This document shows positions 44,880-56,896 of a DNA stretch of 64,000 nt, piece after piece. A program made the translations under genes and the position numbers. The notes beneath the pieces were generated by a model. It saw only the letters and a program-made list of their open reading frames with translations, had not been told where the DNA came from and ran no database searches. Source of the stretch: Crocodylus rhombifer. Taxonomy: Eukaryota > Chordata > Crocodylia > Crocodylidae. The stretch covers positions 502,831 through 566,830 of the forward strand of contig JAVSML010001167.1 of the NCBI GenBank assembly GCA_038503035.1, read 5' to 3'. Numbering within the stretch: position 1 is the stretch's first letter; the number at the start of each line of letters is the position of its first letter.

Positions 44880-45640
44880 ATGGTGTGATTAATGCATTAA
44901 TAGCACCATAAATAGTAACTGTGATACATGTTCAGCTGATTTATAGTGCCAAACTAGCCACAAAGTTATTCTGCAAATAATGTAGAACATCTTTATGACT
45001 TGTCCGTATGGCACCATAAATTGAACTTGTAAAACCCCACGCTGATGCTGACAATCAGCTATCAGTCTTGGCATGGGGGTCATTATTGGGACCAGGACAG
45101 TCCTGGTTCCAATGCCAAAATGTTGCTGCCAGGTGAGAAGTTTGCAGGTTGCCTGGTGGGGGGAGCTGAATGGTTTAGCCACTGGCAAACTATCAAACTC
45201 TGAACCTGGCAACCTTTAAAATACCAAGATGTAGCTTTTTGATGTCCCAGGGTAAAGGGGCCAACAATTAGCTGGTAATGAGACTTGGCCCACTAGCCTG
45301 GTGTCTCGAACCCACCTAAGACCATTAGGTTCACTCTATCAGGCTATTGTCAGATATGCCCCAACAGCCCCAGGTCTGGAACCTGCAGGGGTGTCAGGGA
45401 GGGGAGGAAGGGGATGGGGAGAGACTGAGCACAACACTGTCTGAAAGAAAGCCACCCCCAGCCTGATCTGCAGTGGCACAATGGGATCAGAAGAATTGTG
45501 TGTCAGACCCCAAACATCGATTCTGGCATGGCAGGAGACACGATGTTTGGGATATGGTATAAAATTCCTCTGATCCCAATCCTGCCATTGTTTGAATGTC
45601 TGCCAGGGAGCACAGTCACATATCTTTCACCATTACATTA
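44880..45640. mobile_element. Hairpin-bearing repeat, sister of 13.3-13.7 kb
   Basis: Contains a perfect 11-bp inverted repeat CCCAAACATCG (45509-45519) and CGATGTTTGGG (45541-45551) around GGCATGGCAGG. The left part, in reverse complement, matches 13640-13700 (CAGCTGAACATGT, then CTATTTATGGTGC). It is opposite in orientation to that copy. Class unknown. Confidence 0.5.
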
Positions 45641-46940
45641 CTAATAACCCAGGGCAGCATTTATTCAAGTAGATAAACAATAAAAATAATATTTCATTAG
45701 TAACATTAATAAACACTTCAAAATAACTCTGGTAGAGGTACTACTATAGAATCAGGAATCTTGTCACTACTTTTATATCTCCTGCCTTGAAGAACTTATA
45801 ACTAGTATTTGAAAAGTACTTGGCTTAAGTCACAATTGGTAAAAATCAGCAATATTCACAGATTTCAATGGGGCTTTCTATAGCTATATTTTTAACATTG
45901 CACGTAGGTAAATTTGCTATATCTAGTAGTCATTTAAGAACATAAATATCAAGCAATGAACAAAGGACTGGCCGTATAATAGGATATCTGTTCTGGAGAG
46001 AAGAGCATATGGAATTTTATTGACAGTGAACTTACTAATGAAATTGCTTAACTTTAGTTTCTGTGACTCATATTTGACAGTACCTTACTCTTCAAATATT
46101 CCATTAACATCAATAAAACCAATCCAAGCAGCATTCCATTTAACAGAAGTGAAACCAGCTTAGATTGGCTTGTCTTTTCTTTCTAACAGAAGCATGTAGT
46201 ATGCATTGCCTAGTATTTGTTAAATAAATAAAAGTATTTTTCCACAAAATACACCTGTCTTCTGCAAACAGGATTCCAAACACTAAGTGTACCATTGTAC
46301 ACTTACTGAAACACACTGCAGCTAGTCTCTTCCTTGATATTCATTTAGTATGCATTTCAATTATTCTATATGACTGTACTTTGAAATAGAATTTGTTGTA
46401 CAAAGAATCTTTAAGTTCAAATATTTGTAACTTGTTATAAATACAATAAAATATAACCTTTTTATTTATAAGTAAAATTATGTCTTTAAATTTAAAATTA
46501 AGATTCTTAAATTTAAGGCAACACTATTACCTAAAGTCATCATGTATAAAGATGCTAAAATTAGTTCTATTTCTCAGTCACAATATAATAATCACCAACA
46601 TTTCTAGAAATATAGTATATGCATCTATAGAATTTACATAAAATGCTGTACCAATATACATAGATACTTGCTGTATTTTTTAAACAAAATTTTCATTCTA
46701 GTTTTTGGCCTACAACATTTTTCATCAAGCCTGTAACTTTGCATATATGCATTATTCAATGGCATTTACTATAAATATTTAAAAAGTCATGCATGATTTT
46801 TCTCAATATTAATTAAACTGAAATAGAATGATCCACACAACAAAGTCTATTACATTCCAATTCTGTTTTTTTCCCCCAAGATGAAGCCAAGCGAGTCATG
46901 GTTTGATGGCAGAGGTGTATAAATATCTCACAGAACTGGT
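45641..46940 (-). other. KDM6A intron, AT-rich, no feature
   Basis: Very AT-rich intron sequence without recognised repeats or exons. Confidence 0.5.
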
Positions 46941-46949
46941 CTTCCACGA

Positions 46950-47278
46950 CAGGGCTGTCCAACTTTGCTGAAGGCAGGGACTACAGGTGGCACTGGTGTG
47001 AGGCCCATGTGCTGCATGGGGGACAGAACCATCCCTTCTTCAGAAGCCCCTGAACTATGCAGGTTGCACTAACAGCATGTGGACCCTCTGCCTCCTTTGT
47101 GGTCATTCCTGCACAGGCTCTCCCAGCAGCAGGCAACACCCCCAGCCACACAGGCTATGCAGACAGTGCACATATCTCTTGGTCCTCTCCCTACCACATG
47201 GAGAAGGGGAAGTGGGGGAACAACTACCAGGAGCCATGGGTCTCATGCGGCCCAAAGACCACCAAGTGAACATCTCCG
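46950..47278. mobile_element. hAT-like element, degraded right end
   Basis: The left end CAGGGCTGTCCAACTTTGC is a clear hAT-type TIR. The right end, reverse complement CGGAGATGTTCACTTGG, is a weak match. No convincing target duplication. Overlapping 70-91-codon frames are probably fortuitous. Confidence 0.5.
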
Positions 47279-47790
47279 TTTTAGAAAAATAAAATTAATA
47301 CTTCCCATTTCCCACTATAGCAATTCTTTTGCAGTTAATGCCAGCACAATGTAGGTTTACATGCCCAATAAACAATTATCAAGGAAGGACTGAAGTACAG
47401 TAGGTTGTACAGTATTTACAGAAAAGAACCATCTTTTCTGCAGTATTAAGCTTCCCACAAAATGAATTCAATGATTTGATTAGGAGGAAATTAATAAACT
47501 ACTTCTAAAGGAAAACTGAACCTCAATCTCATGGTGCCAACAACATTTTTTCACTCAAATTAAAAGTGAAAAAGTAATTTATTAAAACTGAAAAATGTTA
47601 ACACCCAATCTGTTTTCCCCAACTATACTGTTGTTTTTTGGTGGGGGGGTTTGAAAAGAAGGAAAAAAAAGTGAAAAAAAAATCAGTGAAATAACATTTC
47701 ATGTTTACATTTATTTTCATGTTTAAGTTTTATTTCCTTCTTGACTTATTTATTTCTTGGTCATGTGTATTAACTTTCAATAGTATAGTA

Positions 47791-48420
47791 CAGGGGTAGG
47801 CAACGTTTTTTGGTTGAAGTGGCAAAAAACACCACAATGCCTACCTTGGAAGGTGCCGAAGTGCTGGCATGCCAGAAAAACAAAATGACGGCAGGAGGTA
47901 CATGGCGCGATGCCCTGCTTGTGCCCCTTGCCCCACACCCAAAGCCCCTGTCTCCAGCCCAGGCTCTGTGGCTGTCAGCAGCCTGGCTCTGGGTAGCTGC
48001 TGGAGCCCAGTCTGTTCCCAGCAGGGCTTGCAGCATCCCAGCTGCCTGCTGGGAGCAGCCCAGACTCCCGGCTGGCAGCAGCTACCCAGAGCTGGGTCCA
48101 GCTGCAGCTGGAAGGCTGCAAGCAGCTATGCTGGGCTCCAGAGCCCCAGCATCAGCTCTGTACAGGTGTGTGCACGCATGCCTCAGAGCAGGCAGTAGGG
48201 GAGAGGCCAGCAGTCACTGCCAGCATGAAGCTGATGCCAGAGCTGCGGAGTCTGGCACAGCTGTTTGCAGCCTGACCGCTGCAGCTGCCCAGAGCCCAGG
48301 CTGACCGTTACAAACAGCTGTGCCGGGCTCCCGAGCCCAGTCACCAGCTCTGTGCTGGGAACAAGGGAGAGACCAGGGTTGCACTGCCTCAGGCCCCTCC
48401 CCTCTGGATGCAGATTTGCT
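47791..48420. mobile_element. hAT-like left end with GC-rich palindromic body
   Basis: Starts CAGGGGTAGGCAACGTTTT, a hAT TIR, directly after AT-rich intron. The body contains perfect inverted repeats: GCTCTGGGTAGCTGCTG (47986-48002) with 48076-48092, and GGCACAGCTGTTTG (48254-48267) with 48311-48324. No right TIR was found; the right limit is where GC richness ends. The 164-codon plus frame here is not supported as a gene. Confidence 0.6.
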
Positions 48421-49901
48421 CTTCATCAAGAAACCCTGAATGAATCTGCTGATATGACCAACAGAAAGATCAGTACTAGCTTCAGATATATGGACAGGAA
48501 GAATAAATCCAGAAAATAGTAGCATTTTTTCTTTCTTGTTTTCTTCTCTCTCTCTGCCAAAAATGGTGCAGAACTGATGAAAGGACCCTTCTGGCCTATA
48601 GGACACTTCAAATTCTCTCAGTATCCAAGTTGGGAGATATTTTAAAACCAGACAATTGGTCTTGCTGAAGACAACTGGTTCCAACTCCATATCTTTCTTG
48701 TTAGCTCTTAGCTCTTACTTGTGTTGAACCAAATTCCTATAAACCCCATTAGAAAATTCAGTTTAGATGAAGCCTTGGTTAAATATCCTTTACAGTTATT
48801 TGAGGCAACTGTTATGACAATGTGAGATTTCCGAATGTTATTTCATTCTAGCAGATTACAAAAACCAAAGTGTGCTGAGGATGCTTTCTTAAAAAATGTG
48901 TTTGAAGTTCTCTTTTCAGAACTTTCTACAGTATTCTGAACTGCATGATGAGCACACTAAAACGTCACCAGGGTGATTTTCTTTCAACAATATGCAAAAT
49001 AAAATATTTATTTATTCTAAAAAAAAAGTAAATGGTAAACCTTAATTGGCCTGCATAAAGTAAAGCCAAATTACACTTTTCCCATCAATAACTGAATTCA
49101 TTTTATAAAATCATTCTTTTCGAACTAAAGCAAGCCATAATATACTCATTATTTATTTATTTTGGTTTGCTTTGTCAGATCTTTTACCTGGTTATTTTAA
49201 ATATATACTGCTATAAACACAATAAAGCATGTAAACTGTAAATTGCATAATTGGTTTTTCACTCTAATTACACCAAACTTTGAAATACAGTTCAATAGTT
49301 ACTCATGCCACATTTATATGCATCATAAAATTGTAATTTTAATTGACAAGTTTTCTGCAACTTATCAAGAATCCACCTACTAAACTGAATTTGATCCTGC
49401 ACTGATAATACAGCCCTCACAATCCACAGATGGTTACAAAGAACTTTTTATCTTATAATACAATCGTTTGCAGATTTCTTTAAATTTGTGTGTTATATGA
49501 TGCCTCAATGGCCACCTGGCAATGGTTTCAGGAACTACTGTATTGTCAGTTACTTTAGACCTCTGAAAAGCTGTAGCCAAAAGTTCAAGTTCAGTTATAT
49601 TTAATGCCTTAAACATGATTGGCCAACATATCCTAATATAATTATGGTAAGAAAAAGATTATGAAATTTACCTGATCTTCTGATATGAGATCACATTTGC
49701 AGTATTTTGAACTTGCCATGGCAAGTTACTTTTCTTAATGGGTACATCTTTTATAATTGAGGGATCAATTATGTTAATTTCACACTGTTTAAAGTTAGCT
49801 AGTTTTTATTCACAGGTGTTGTGATCAATTGAATTTCATACCGATTACACAGAATAGTTGCAAGTGGAATGCATTTTATAAAAAAACAGCTTAAAACTTA
49901 C
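48421..49901 (-). other. KDM6A intron, no feature recognised
   Basis: Mostly AT-rich. Minus frames at 48214-48690 run from the GC-rich repeat into this sequence and match nothing known. Confidence 0.45.
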
Positions 49902-49936
49902 CTGGATTTCATATAAGTGGGCAATGTGAAACTGAA
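49902..49936 (-). CDS. KDM6A: KDM6A exon, 35-bp TPR mini-exon
   Basis: A very small exon reading (I)QFHIAHLYEIQ, the TPR helix matching human QFHIAHLYETQ with T to I. The acceptor is TTTTACAG and the donor GTAAGT (49896-49901). The two first bases complete the Ile codon split with the exon at 56842-56896, and it ends in phase 0 before the [10 protein letters not shown] exon. It is too short for ordinary ORF detection; both splice sites and phase agreement support it. Confidence 0.93.
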
Positions 49937-51280
49937 CTGTAAAAGTGAGAAAGTAAAACTATTACAAGAAGCAAACACTGAGTAGAAGCAAAACAGCTTA
50001 AAGACATAAGAAAAAGCAAAACCATCAAATCTATACAAACTAAACCAAGATGCACTAACACTCTAAACTATAAATATGTGAATCGAAAATTTGTATATTG
50101 GTATTTTATGTTTATTCCAAAATAAAATTATATCAGCGATTTCAAACCTGACAACAGCCCTGATTGACTAGGGATGTGCAATCCAATAAATGATGTTACA
50201 TTTACAGGCAAATATTACAGAAATGAAGACTTGAAGGCGCAACTGAGAGCACAAGTACGTACAAATCTTACTAAAATTATGTCAAATTTAACAAAAACAA
50301 ATGCATTTATCTGCAGTCTTGTGAACCTATGATACCCAGCAGATCCCCATCTCTCCCTGGTTCAACAGATGAAAAAATCTGAGTCATTATATCTTAATAT
50401 ATAAAAATGCTATTCGTCTTGGGTAAACTAATATTTCTAGCTTTCCACAGAGGTTCAGAATCAGTTATTTCAGGTCGCAAAACTGGTCCCTTTCTGGATA
50501 GGTCAAAATGGTTTCAGAATTCAATGAATTCATTGCAAGGAATTCCAATATGCTTAAATATATAGTATCTATCCCAATTATGACACTGTACATATTCAGA
50601 ACATTTCATTTTTTTATACTTATTCTATGCATGTATTAGTAAGTAGTTTTATGATTAGTGAATTTTCACATACATTTATCAGGGAATATTTTCACATAAG
50701 GGAAAAAACAGCCAGTATATATCATTTCCCAGCCTCTACAGCCAGTGAGAAAACACATGTTGTGTCTAAGTTAAAGTGTATAGTAAGACATATTATAAGG
50801 GAATTCATACAAATCAGTTTTCTGATATTTTCAAAGATTCTTATAAACTAGTGTCAATGGTTCACATTGTCGCTAAACACATAAACCTTGAGTGTGGTAT
50901 AATTCTTTAAATTCATGTAATAAAAATCAGTCATAAAATTTAACTGGAAGGACCACTATAATGCCTTACTGCCTGCTTCCTGAAGGAGAAATAATTTCAA
51001 ATAAAAAAAAAAATCACATTTAATATTGTTTTAATCATTAAAAATATCATACATGAACTTATCAAAACAGCTGAAGTTTTCTACCATGCCATATTCGGAA
51101 TCTCATTTAATTTTATTTAAACCTAAAAAGCAAGACTCAGTGTTACACTAGAGATTAGCACAAAACTGCTGAATACACTGATCATTTAAATCAGATTTAA
51201 AACAGATTTACATCAGTAGAACAATACAAAACAGTCAAAGTATATTGGTGTATTTCTCCTTTAAGTAATAACTGGCTCAT
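49937..51280 (-). other. KDM6A intron, no feature recognised
   Basis: AT-rich intron between two phase-compatible TPR exons. No confident repeat. Confidence 0.5.
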
Positions 51281-51290
51281 CAGTTTAAAG

Positions 51291-51742
51291 TAGGGTGCCC
51301 AACCTCTGGCCCGTTCCCTGGCCCACAGGCCAGATCTAGCTTGTGGCGCCATGTTACTGCCAGAAATTTGGCAGTGGGGGACCAGTGGCACCACTTCCAT
51401 GCTGCTAAATTTCCAGAGCCCCGGGGAGCTCTGTGCCCCAAGCCCTGGATTAGGTGCCTGATCCTAGTAGTGGGGATGAGGCTGAGTCTCAGAACCCAAT
51501 CCTAGCATACAGGGGCAGTTTCCAGGCCCGTGTGAAGGCTAGGAAGGGGGAGGGTCCAAGACCCAATCCAGGGTGTAGGGCTGGAGGAGGCATTGCCAAG
51601 CCCAAAGGGCCCACTCCTGGTGCATGGGACAAGGAAGGGATGGTACCAGGGCCCAATTCTGGTGTGTGGGGCTGTGTCTGGCCCACGGACCAGTCCCACA
51701 CCAAATATCTGGCCTGCAGGGCCAAAATGTTGAGCATCACTA
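51291..51742. mobile_element. hAT-like element, TAGGGTGCCCAAC family
   Basis: Ends are TAGGGTGCCCAACCTCTGG and (reverse complement) TAGTGATGCTCAACATTTTG. Flanks GTTTAAAG (51283-51290) and GTTTAGAG (51743-51750) match at seven of eight positions. Subterminal GGCCCRCAGGCCAGAT blocks occur at both ends. It is 452 bp; frames on both strands reflect composition. Confidence 0.8.
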
Positions 51743-52149
51743 GTTTAGAGGGCTCTGTAGTTACTAGTGCTATGTAAAAAGACCAGCTGGGGGTGTTAGG
51801 TTCCCAAGTCTCAATACGTCTTATCACTACCAATTTAAAATGCTCTAAAACCATTGCTTCTGGTCTTAAGACCATACATGTATTTATTGGAAAATGCTTA
51901 TAAGTAAGAGATTTTTAAAAAAAACATACATTTCCATTGAAAACACCAAGAGAACTTCAATTATAGTATAATGAATCCATGAGTTTATTTCTAGGAAGAT
52001 GTTAAATATGCTGCTCCTGAAAAGTGGTCTGCAAATGATGATATTTTGACCTGTAACACTTTTTCTTTCTGATTCATAAAGACAGCATGAATGATTTTGT
52101 AAAAATCATAAGCCTCTTGTTCTGCCCCCAGCCTCCTCCCCATACCTTT

Positions 52150-52460
52150 TTTAAAGAGCACAAGTATAGTACCATATTGGGTCAGACCAATGGTCCATCT
52201 AGCCTAGTACCCTAGTGGCAAAAGTGGAGGCTATATAGAGAGCATTGAACCACATACTCTACAGTGATCCAGTCCCTATTCAATACCCTCCCTGGCAGGC
52301 ACCGTTTACTGGTTTAGAATTGCCAGTGGAAACATCTCCAACCATTCTATTCAATAGCCATTAATAGATCATGTATGAATTTATCTAGTCCCTCTTTGAA
52401 CTTGGCTATGCTATCTGCCTTTTTAAATTGCAGCACAAATCAGTGTCAATTCTGGTATTT
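52150..52460. repeat. Dispersed repeat with GGTCAGACCAATGGTCC core
   Basis: Contains GGGTCAGACCAATGGTCC, then ATCTAGCCTAGTA and CAGTGATCCAGTCCC, a motif set I know from dispersed repeats of turtles and crocodilians. Possibly an old LINE or SINE part. No coding. Confidence 0.45.
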
Positions 52461-55460
52461 TCTAGTTTTGCTGAAAGAATTATTTGGTAGTCTCTAAGAC
52501 ATGTATGGTAAGAATTAGATCTATAATGCTAAGATAAAATACTATAAAAGTTCAGAGTTTATTCTAGAGAAGACATTGTCTTTATACTGATTGAATTCAA
52601 ACCTAGGTTCCTCTAACAGCATATGCTGTTAGGTTTCTCTAACATCGTATATATACACAGAGACTACAATCACTGAAATCACCTTGCAATAGTGTGAAGC
52701 ATTATTTAGCTGAAGGATGCATCTGTTAATGTGATAGAATTGAACTTTAGAGTGTTCCAAAACTTCCTCCAGAGTGGATCCACGTGCCTGCTCTACAAGT
52801 TAATTTAGTGGTTATTGAGCTTTATCTACTCAGAAATGTACTAGATTTTGATAGAATATGTCCTGGTTGATTGTCTTTCTCTACTGTATCCTTGAACAGC
52901 TTCTTTCCCCTGTACTGAGGATTGTTAACTTCACCAGTAAGTGATTTTTCTGAATTTTCTTTGTTTTCAGTTTACCATCTCTCTCTTTCTGTCCCAAGCC
53001 TATTCTCCTTAAGAAGTGACACCATTATGGGTGGAAAGGTGGTCAATTTCCTGCAACAAGTGAAATTTAGGAGCAATCTTCACTATGAAATCTTTTGCCA
53101 TTCATTCAGACAACAGTTCTGGATTCTGTGCAATATTCAACACTGTAACTTGAACAATAAGAGTTCTAAATTAAGAAACAGTCATAAATGTAGTGTTCTA
53201 GATGCTAATTTAGTACACGAATATGGTAAAAGCTAATGAGTAGGCTCAGAAGGTTCCACAAATGTAGACAGCGTGCCACATTTAAAATCAATAAGGACAT
53301 CACAAATCTTTAGAGGTCTTAGTAACTCACATGCCTGAGGAAACTGATTAGATTCCTTTGCCTTGCAAGTTTATTAGGAGTCTCTCTGGTGAAAAAATTC
53401 TAAATTGTAAATTATGCTAGTATTATACAGATAATTTTCCAGACGCTGGCAAGACAATCTATTCTATGATTGGAACTGACTTTGCAGTATGTGTATCACT
53501 CTTCAACCTGGTCCATCCCACCCTGAAGCCCCTATATGTAATTATATACTAAAGTCTAGATTATATCCTAAAATCCCCTCCCTGCCCCCCACCCAACTGC
53601 CTTGCTTTATTACAGCCATGTTACAAAATGCTGTGTGTAAATCCAACTCTTCAACATATAAACCAGTCTAGTTTAGCTAATGTATGTGTGTCCAGAGTTC
53701 TTGAAATGTACATCAATTCATCTATTACTATAGTCCCCTTCAGTGCGTAGGGGATATGCTTGTGTTTAAATGTTTTTTGATGAGAACAGGCTAGAATTCA
53801 TCCCAAAGTGCTCTTTGACAATAAATTCCATACATAATATTCTCTCAAAATTATCAGGGAAGAAGCCAAAAGAGTTGAAATCTTACTTCTCTCATATCTC
53901 TCTAGAAATGGGCTAACATATTAAGCAAAAATCTATGTTTCATATGGATCACTCTGAAAAGATGAACTCTGAATCATACTGTTACCCCTAACACCAAGCC
54001 AAACACAAACGAGAAAGTTTACCTAAGTCTAATCACTTATATTTTTCCATTATTTTCTCAAATTAAAGTAAGTGGAAAGGTTTTCAGAGTTGCCTCAAAT
54101 TTTACTTCTCTGAATCTTTCAGTAAAAGAAATCTTTTATTACTATTTCCTTCACCAGTAAAGCAGCACCTCATTGCATTTTAAGAATAAGAATATTATAA
54201 AGTTTATCCTTAGAATCTAATCAAATGTAATTTGTTTGTTAATCTCCTCCTCTTTATGGATAGTTTTATATGGCTTACATTACATTTTTAATCCATGTAG
54301 GAAGAATATAATAAAATACCTCCGATTTGATTGTAGGGGGGAAGTATGTCTATGTATACATAATAGTGAATCTCTCGGCTTAATTTTGTTAATAATATTC
54401 AACTTCATAATGTTTTTTCAGGGACACTAACAGAATGGGAGGTGATTGCACTTAGATATTTTGGTGCCTAAAAAGTGGGCCAAATCTCACCCTGCCTGAA
54501 TAATAGAGGGAGATGTGCTCAGAACTGAAATATCAGAGCCTCTGGTAAAATGGGAGTCTTTCTGATGTGGCTACCCTGGCAGGATAGTTGGAACAGTTAA
54601 GGAAGGGATGAAAGAGATTCTTGTGACTGTACTTCAGACATAGGGTCAGAAGCAGCATAGAGACTTCTTGACTGAATGAAAGCTTGGCATGAAGTTCATT
54701 TCAATTCCTAACTTTTGGGGCTTCCTGACTTAATACTACTGAAGAAAGATGGACTCATACTACAGCATACCAGTGAAAATTAATATTAAAGGTGTTGGGA
54801 ATACTGAAAAAGTTCACAAAATAGGTCGGAAATAATACAAAAATACAGTGAGATATCCTACTGCTTGTAAAAAAATAAGAACCGACTCAGGTTAGAATTC
54901 TCCAGTTGTCTGCAGCTGGCACTGAAAAGGGGCATACAACTTTGAAGATGACTTTCTGGCATAGGTAGCTGCTTCAAGGACAAAAAAGACACTTGTTTTC
55001 ATTTTTGCTCAAATTCCATACACAGGCTGTAGGAGAAAGCTACAGATAGTTTCATTAAACTCTAGTTAAATTTTCTCTTGCATCTGTAACAGAATTTGCA
55101 AATTCAATCCATTTTCAAATGGAAAAGTCCATGAAGAAATGTAAATAGGCTCCTGAATTACTTCAGTTCTCTGAGGAAAGCCATGTGAAAGACAACTGAA
55201 CTTTAAATTAGGTGCAGCACAAAATACCCTAAAAAGTAACTGAATAAACTTCCTTAACCGAAAAAATTTTCTTTGATTTGAAACAATTACCTGATTTCTA
55301 AGAATATACACACATACTTAACTTTAACCTTATGTTTACTCTCATTCATTTCAATGGGACAATGTACATGCGTAAATATCTGCAGGAACTGGTCCACAAT
55401 ATATGTTGTATATGGTAGCTCATAGCAGAGAAAATAGAGAGAAAGAGAATTCCAAGTTCT
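52461..55460 (-). other. KDM6A intron, no feature recognised
   Basis: Three kilobases of AT-rich intron without exons or confident repeats. Small frames (such as 52922-53236 plus) look fortuitous. Confidence 0.45.
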
Positions 55461-55465
55461 GGGAC

Positions 55466-56295
55466 AGGCTACAGCTAGACCTGGACAGGTTACAGGGGTG
55501 GATGGATGGATGAGAACAGGATGGGTTTCAATACTGACAAGTGCAAGGTGCTGCACCTGGGGAAGAAGAACCAGCAGCATAGCTACAGGCTGGGGAACTC
55601 CCTTCTTGTCAGTGCAGAGGCAGAAAAGGATCTTGGAGTCATTGTTGGTTCCAAGATGAACATGGGCTGCCAACGTGAGGCCGTGGTCAGTAGGGCTAAC
55701 TGCACCTTGTCATGCATCCACAGATGTATCACGAGCAGGCCCAAGGAGGTGATTCTCCCCCTCTACACAACATTGGTCAGGCCACAGTTGGAGTACTGCA
55801 TCCAGTTCTAGGCGCGGCACTTCAAGAGGGATGTGGACGGCATCGAGAGGGTCCAAAGGAGGGCTACTCGCATGATCAGGAAGCAGCAAGATAGACCCTA
55901 CGAGGAGAGACTGAGGGACCTGAACCTGTTCAGCCTCCACAAAAGTAGGCTGAGAAGGGTTCTGGTGGCCATCTATGAACTTACTAAGGAGGACCAGCTA
56001 GGAACAGGAGAAACTCTGTTCGCCTGAGCACTACCAGGTGTAACTAGGAGTAACGGCCATAAGTTGATTGAGAGTAGGTTCAGGCTGGACATCCGGAAGC
56101 ACTACTTCACAGCCAGGGCGGCTAGGATCTAGAACCAACTTCCAAGGCAAGTGGTGCTTGCTCCTACCATGGGGGGTCTTCAGAAGGAGGCTAGATAATC
56201 ACCTTGCCAGAGTCTTTTGACCCCAGCATCCTTCCCTGCCCATGGCAGGGGGTCAGACTTGATGATCTGCTCAGGTCCCTTCTCACCCTACCAAC
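55466..56295 (+). mobile_element. CR1 LINE 3' fragment
   Basis: The plus frame 55506-55811 reads MGFNTDKCKVLHLGKKNQQH, SAEAEKDLGVIVGSKMNMG and IHRCITSRPKEVILPLYTTL; it is followed by [19 protein letters not shown] at 55833-56027 in another frame, and the 3' end GGGGTCAGACTTGATGATC. It is 5'-truncated inside the reverse transcriptase region and broken by stops. Confidence 0.9.
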
Positions 56296-56841
56296 TGAGA
56301 CATTTAACAAAACGTAACCAAAATTTCATCTTGCCAAATAATGAAAAATTCTTTTCTTATTTAAATATCATTTAAGTTTTATATGATATTCTGGATATAT
56401 ATTATCATGTTGAAATAATTTTAAAAAATGATCAGGTTTGGAAGCTTTTCTTTTAAAAGAAGTCATAAGTTCAGTACTGTAATAACGAACATTGAAATCC
56501 ATCTTCATATCTAAGCATTTTCAGCCAATGAGGAGACGAGTCCCTCCTAATTCTTGCATTCAACTAAGATGCAATAATTCAACAACTGTATTAAACACAT
56601 CTATACTTGACAGAGACTGCTCCCAGTAGCTCCTTTCACAGTAATTTGTGTAGTCTGGGTAACCATGGCTACCGGCACAAAACTGTATTACCCGAGTTAA
56701 AAATTTTGTGAAGAAAATGCCTAAAATACTAACTATCTATAAGATATTGCCATTTTAAAAGAGCTTTATTAAAAATGTTTTAAGGCTGGAAATTGATATT
56801 TTTCTGTATATGCAATAATATACATGAATCAAAATACTTAC

Positions 56842-56896
56842 TTTCAGCATTGGACAAAGTGCAGGGATTGCAGTCAATCAAAGCTAACTGAAAATG
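56842..56896 (-). CDS. KDM6A: KDM6A exon, TPR region (first seen)
   Basis: A 55-bp exon reading [11 protein letters not shown] then CTLSNAE, matching the human TPR segment with V to I. The acceptor is a T-rich tract ending CAG after 56896; the donor is GTAAGT (56836-56841). It starts in phase 0 and ends in phase 1 (GAA A), matching the next exon. It encodes part of a TPR helix pair in the N-terminal scaffold. The exon before it (ending near YESSLK in human) was not found up to 64000, so it probably lies upstream of the window. Confidence 0.93.

Noticed and set aside
47810..48304. 164-codon plus frame
   Set aside because: Inside a GC-rich repeat starting with a hAT TIR; no motif and several competing frames.
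48214..48690. 158-codon minus frame
   Set aside because: Crosses from a GC-rich repeat into AT-rich intron and matches nothing known; no splice or start context.
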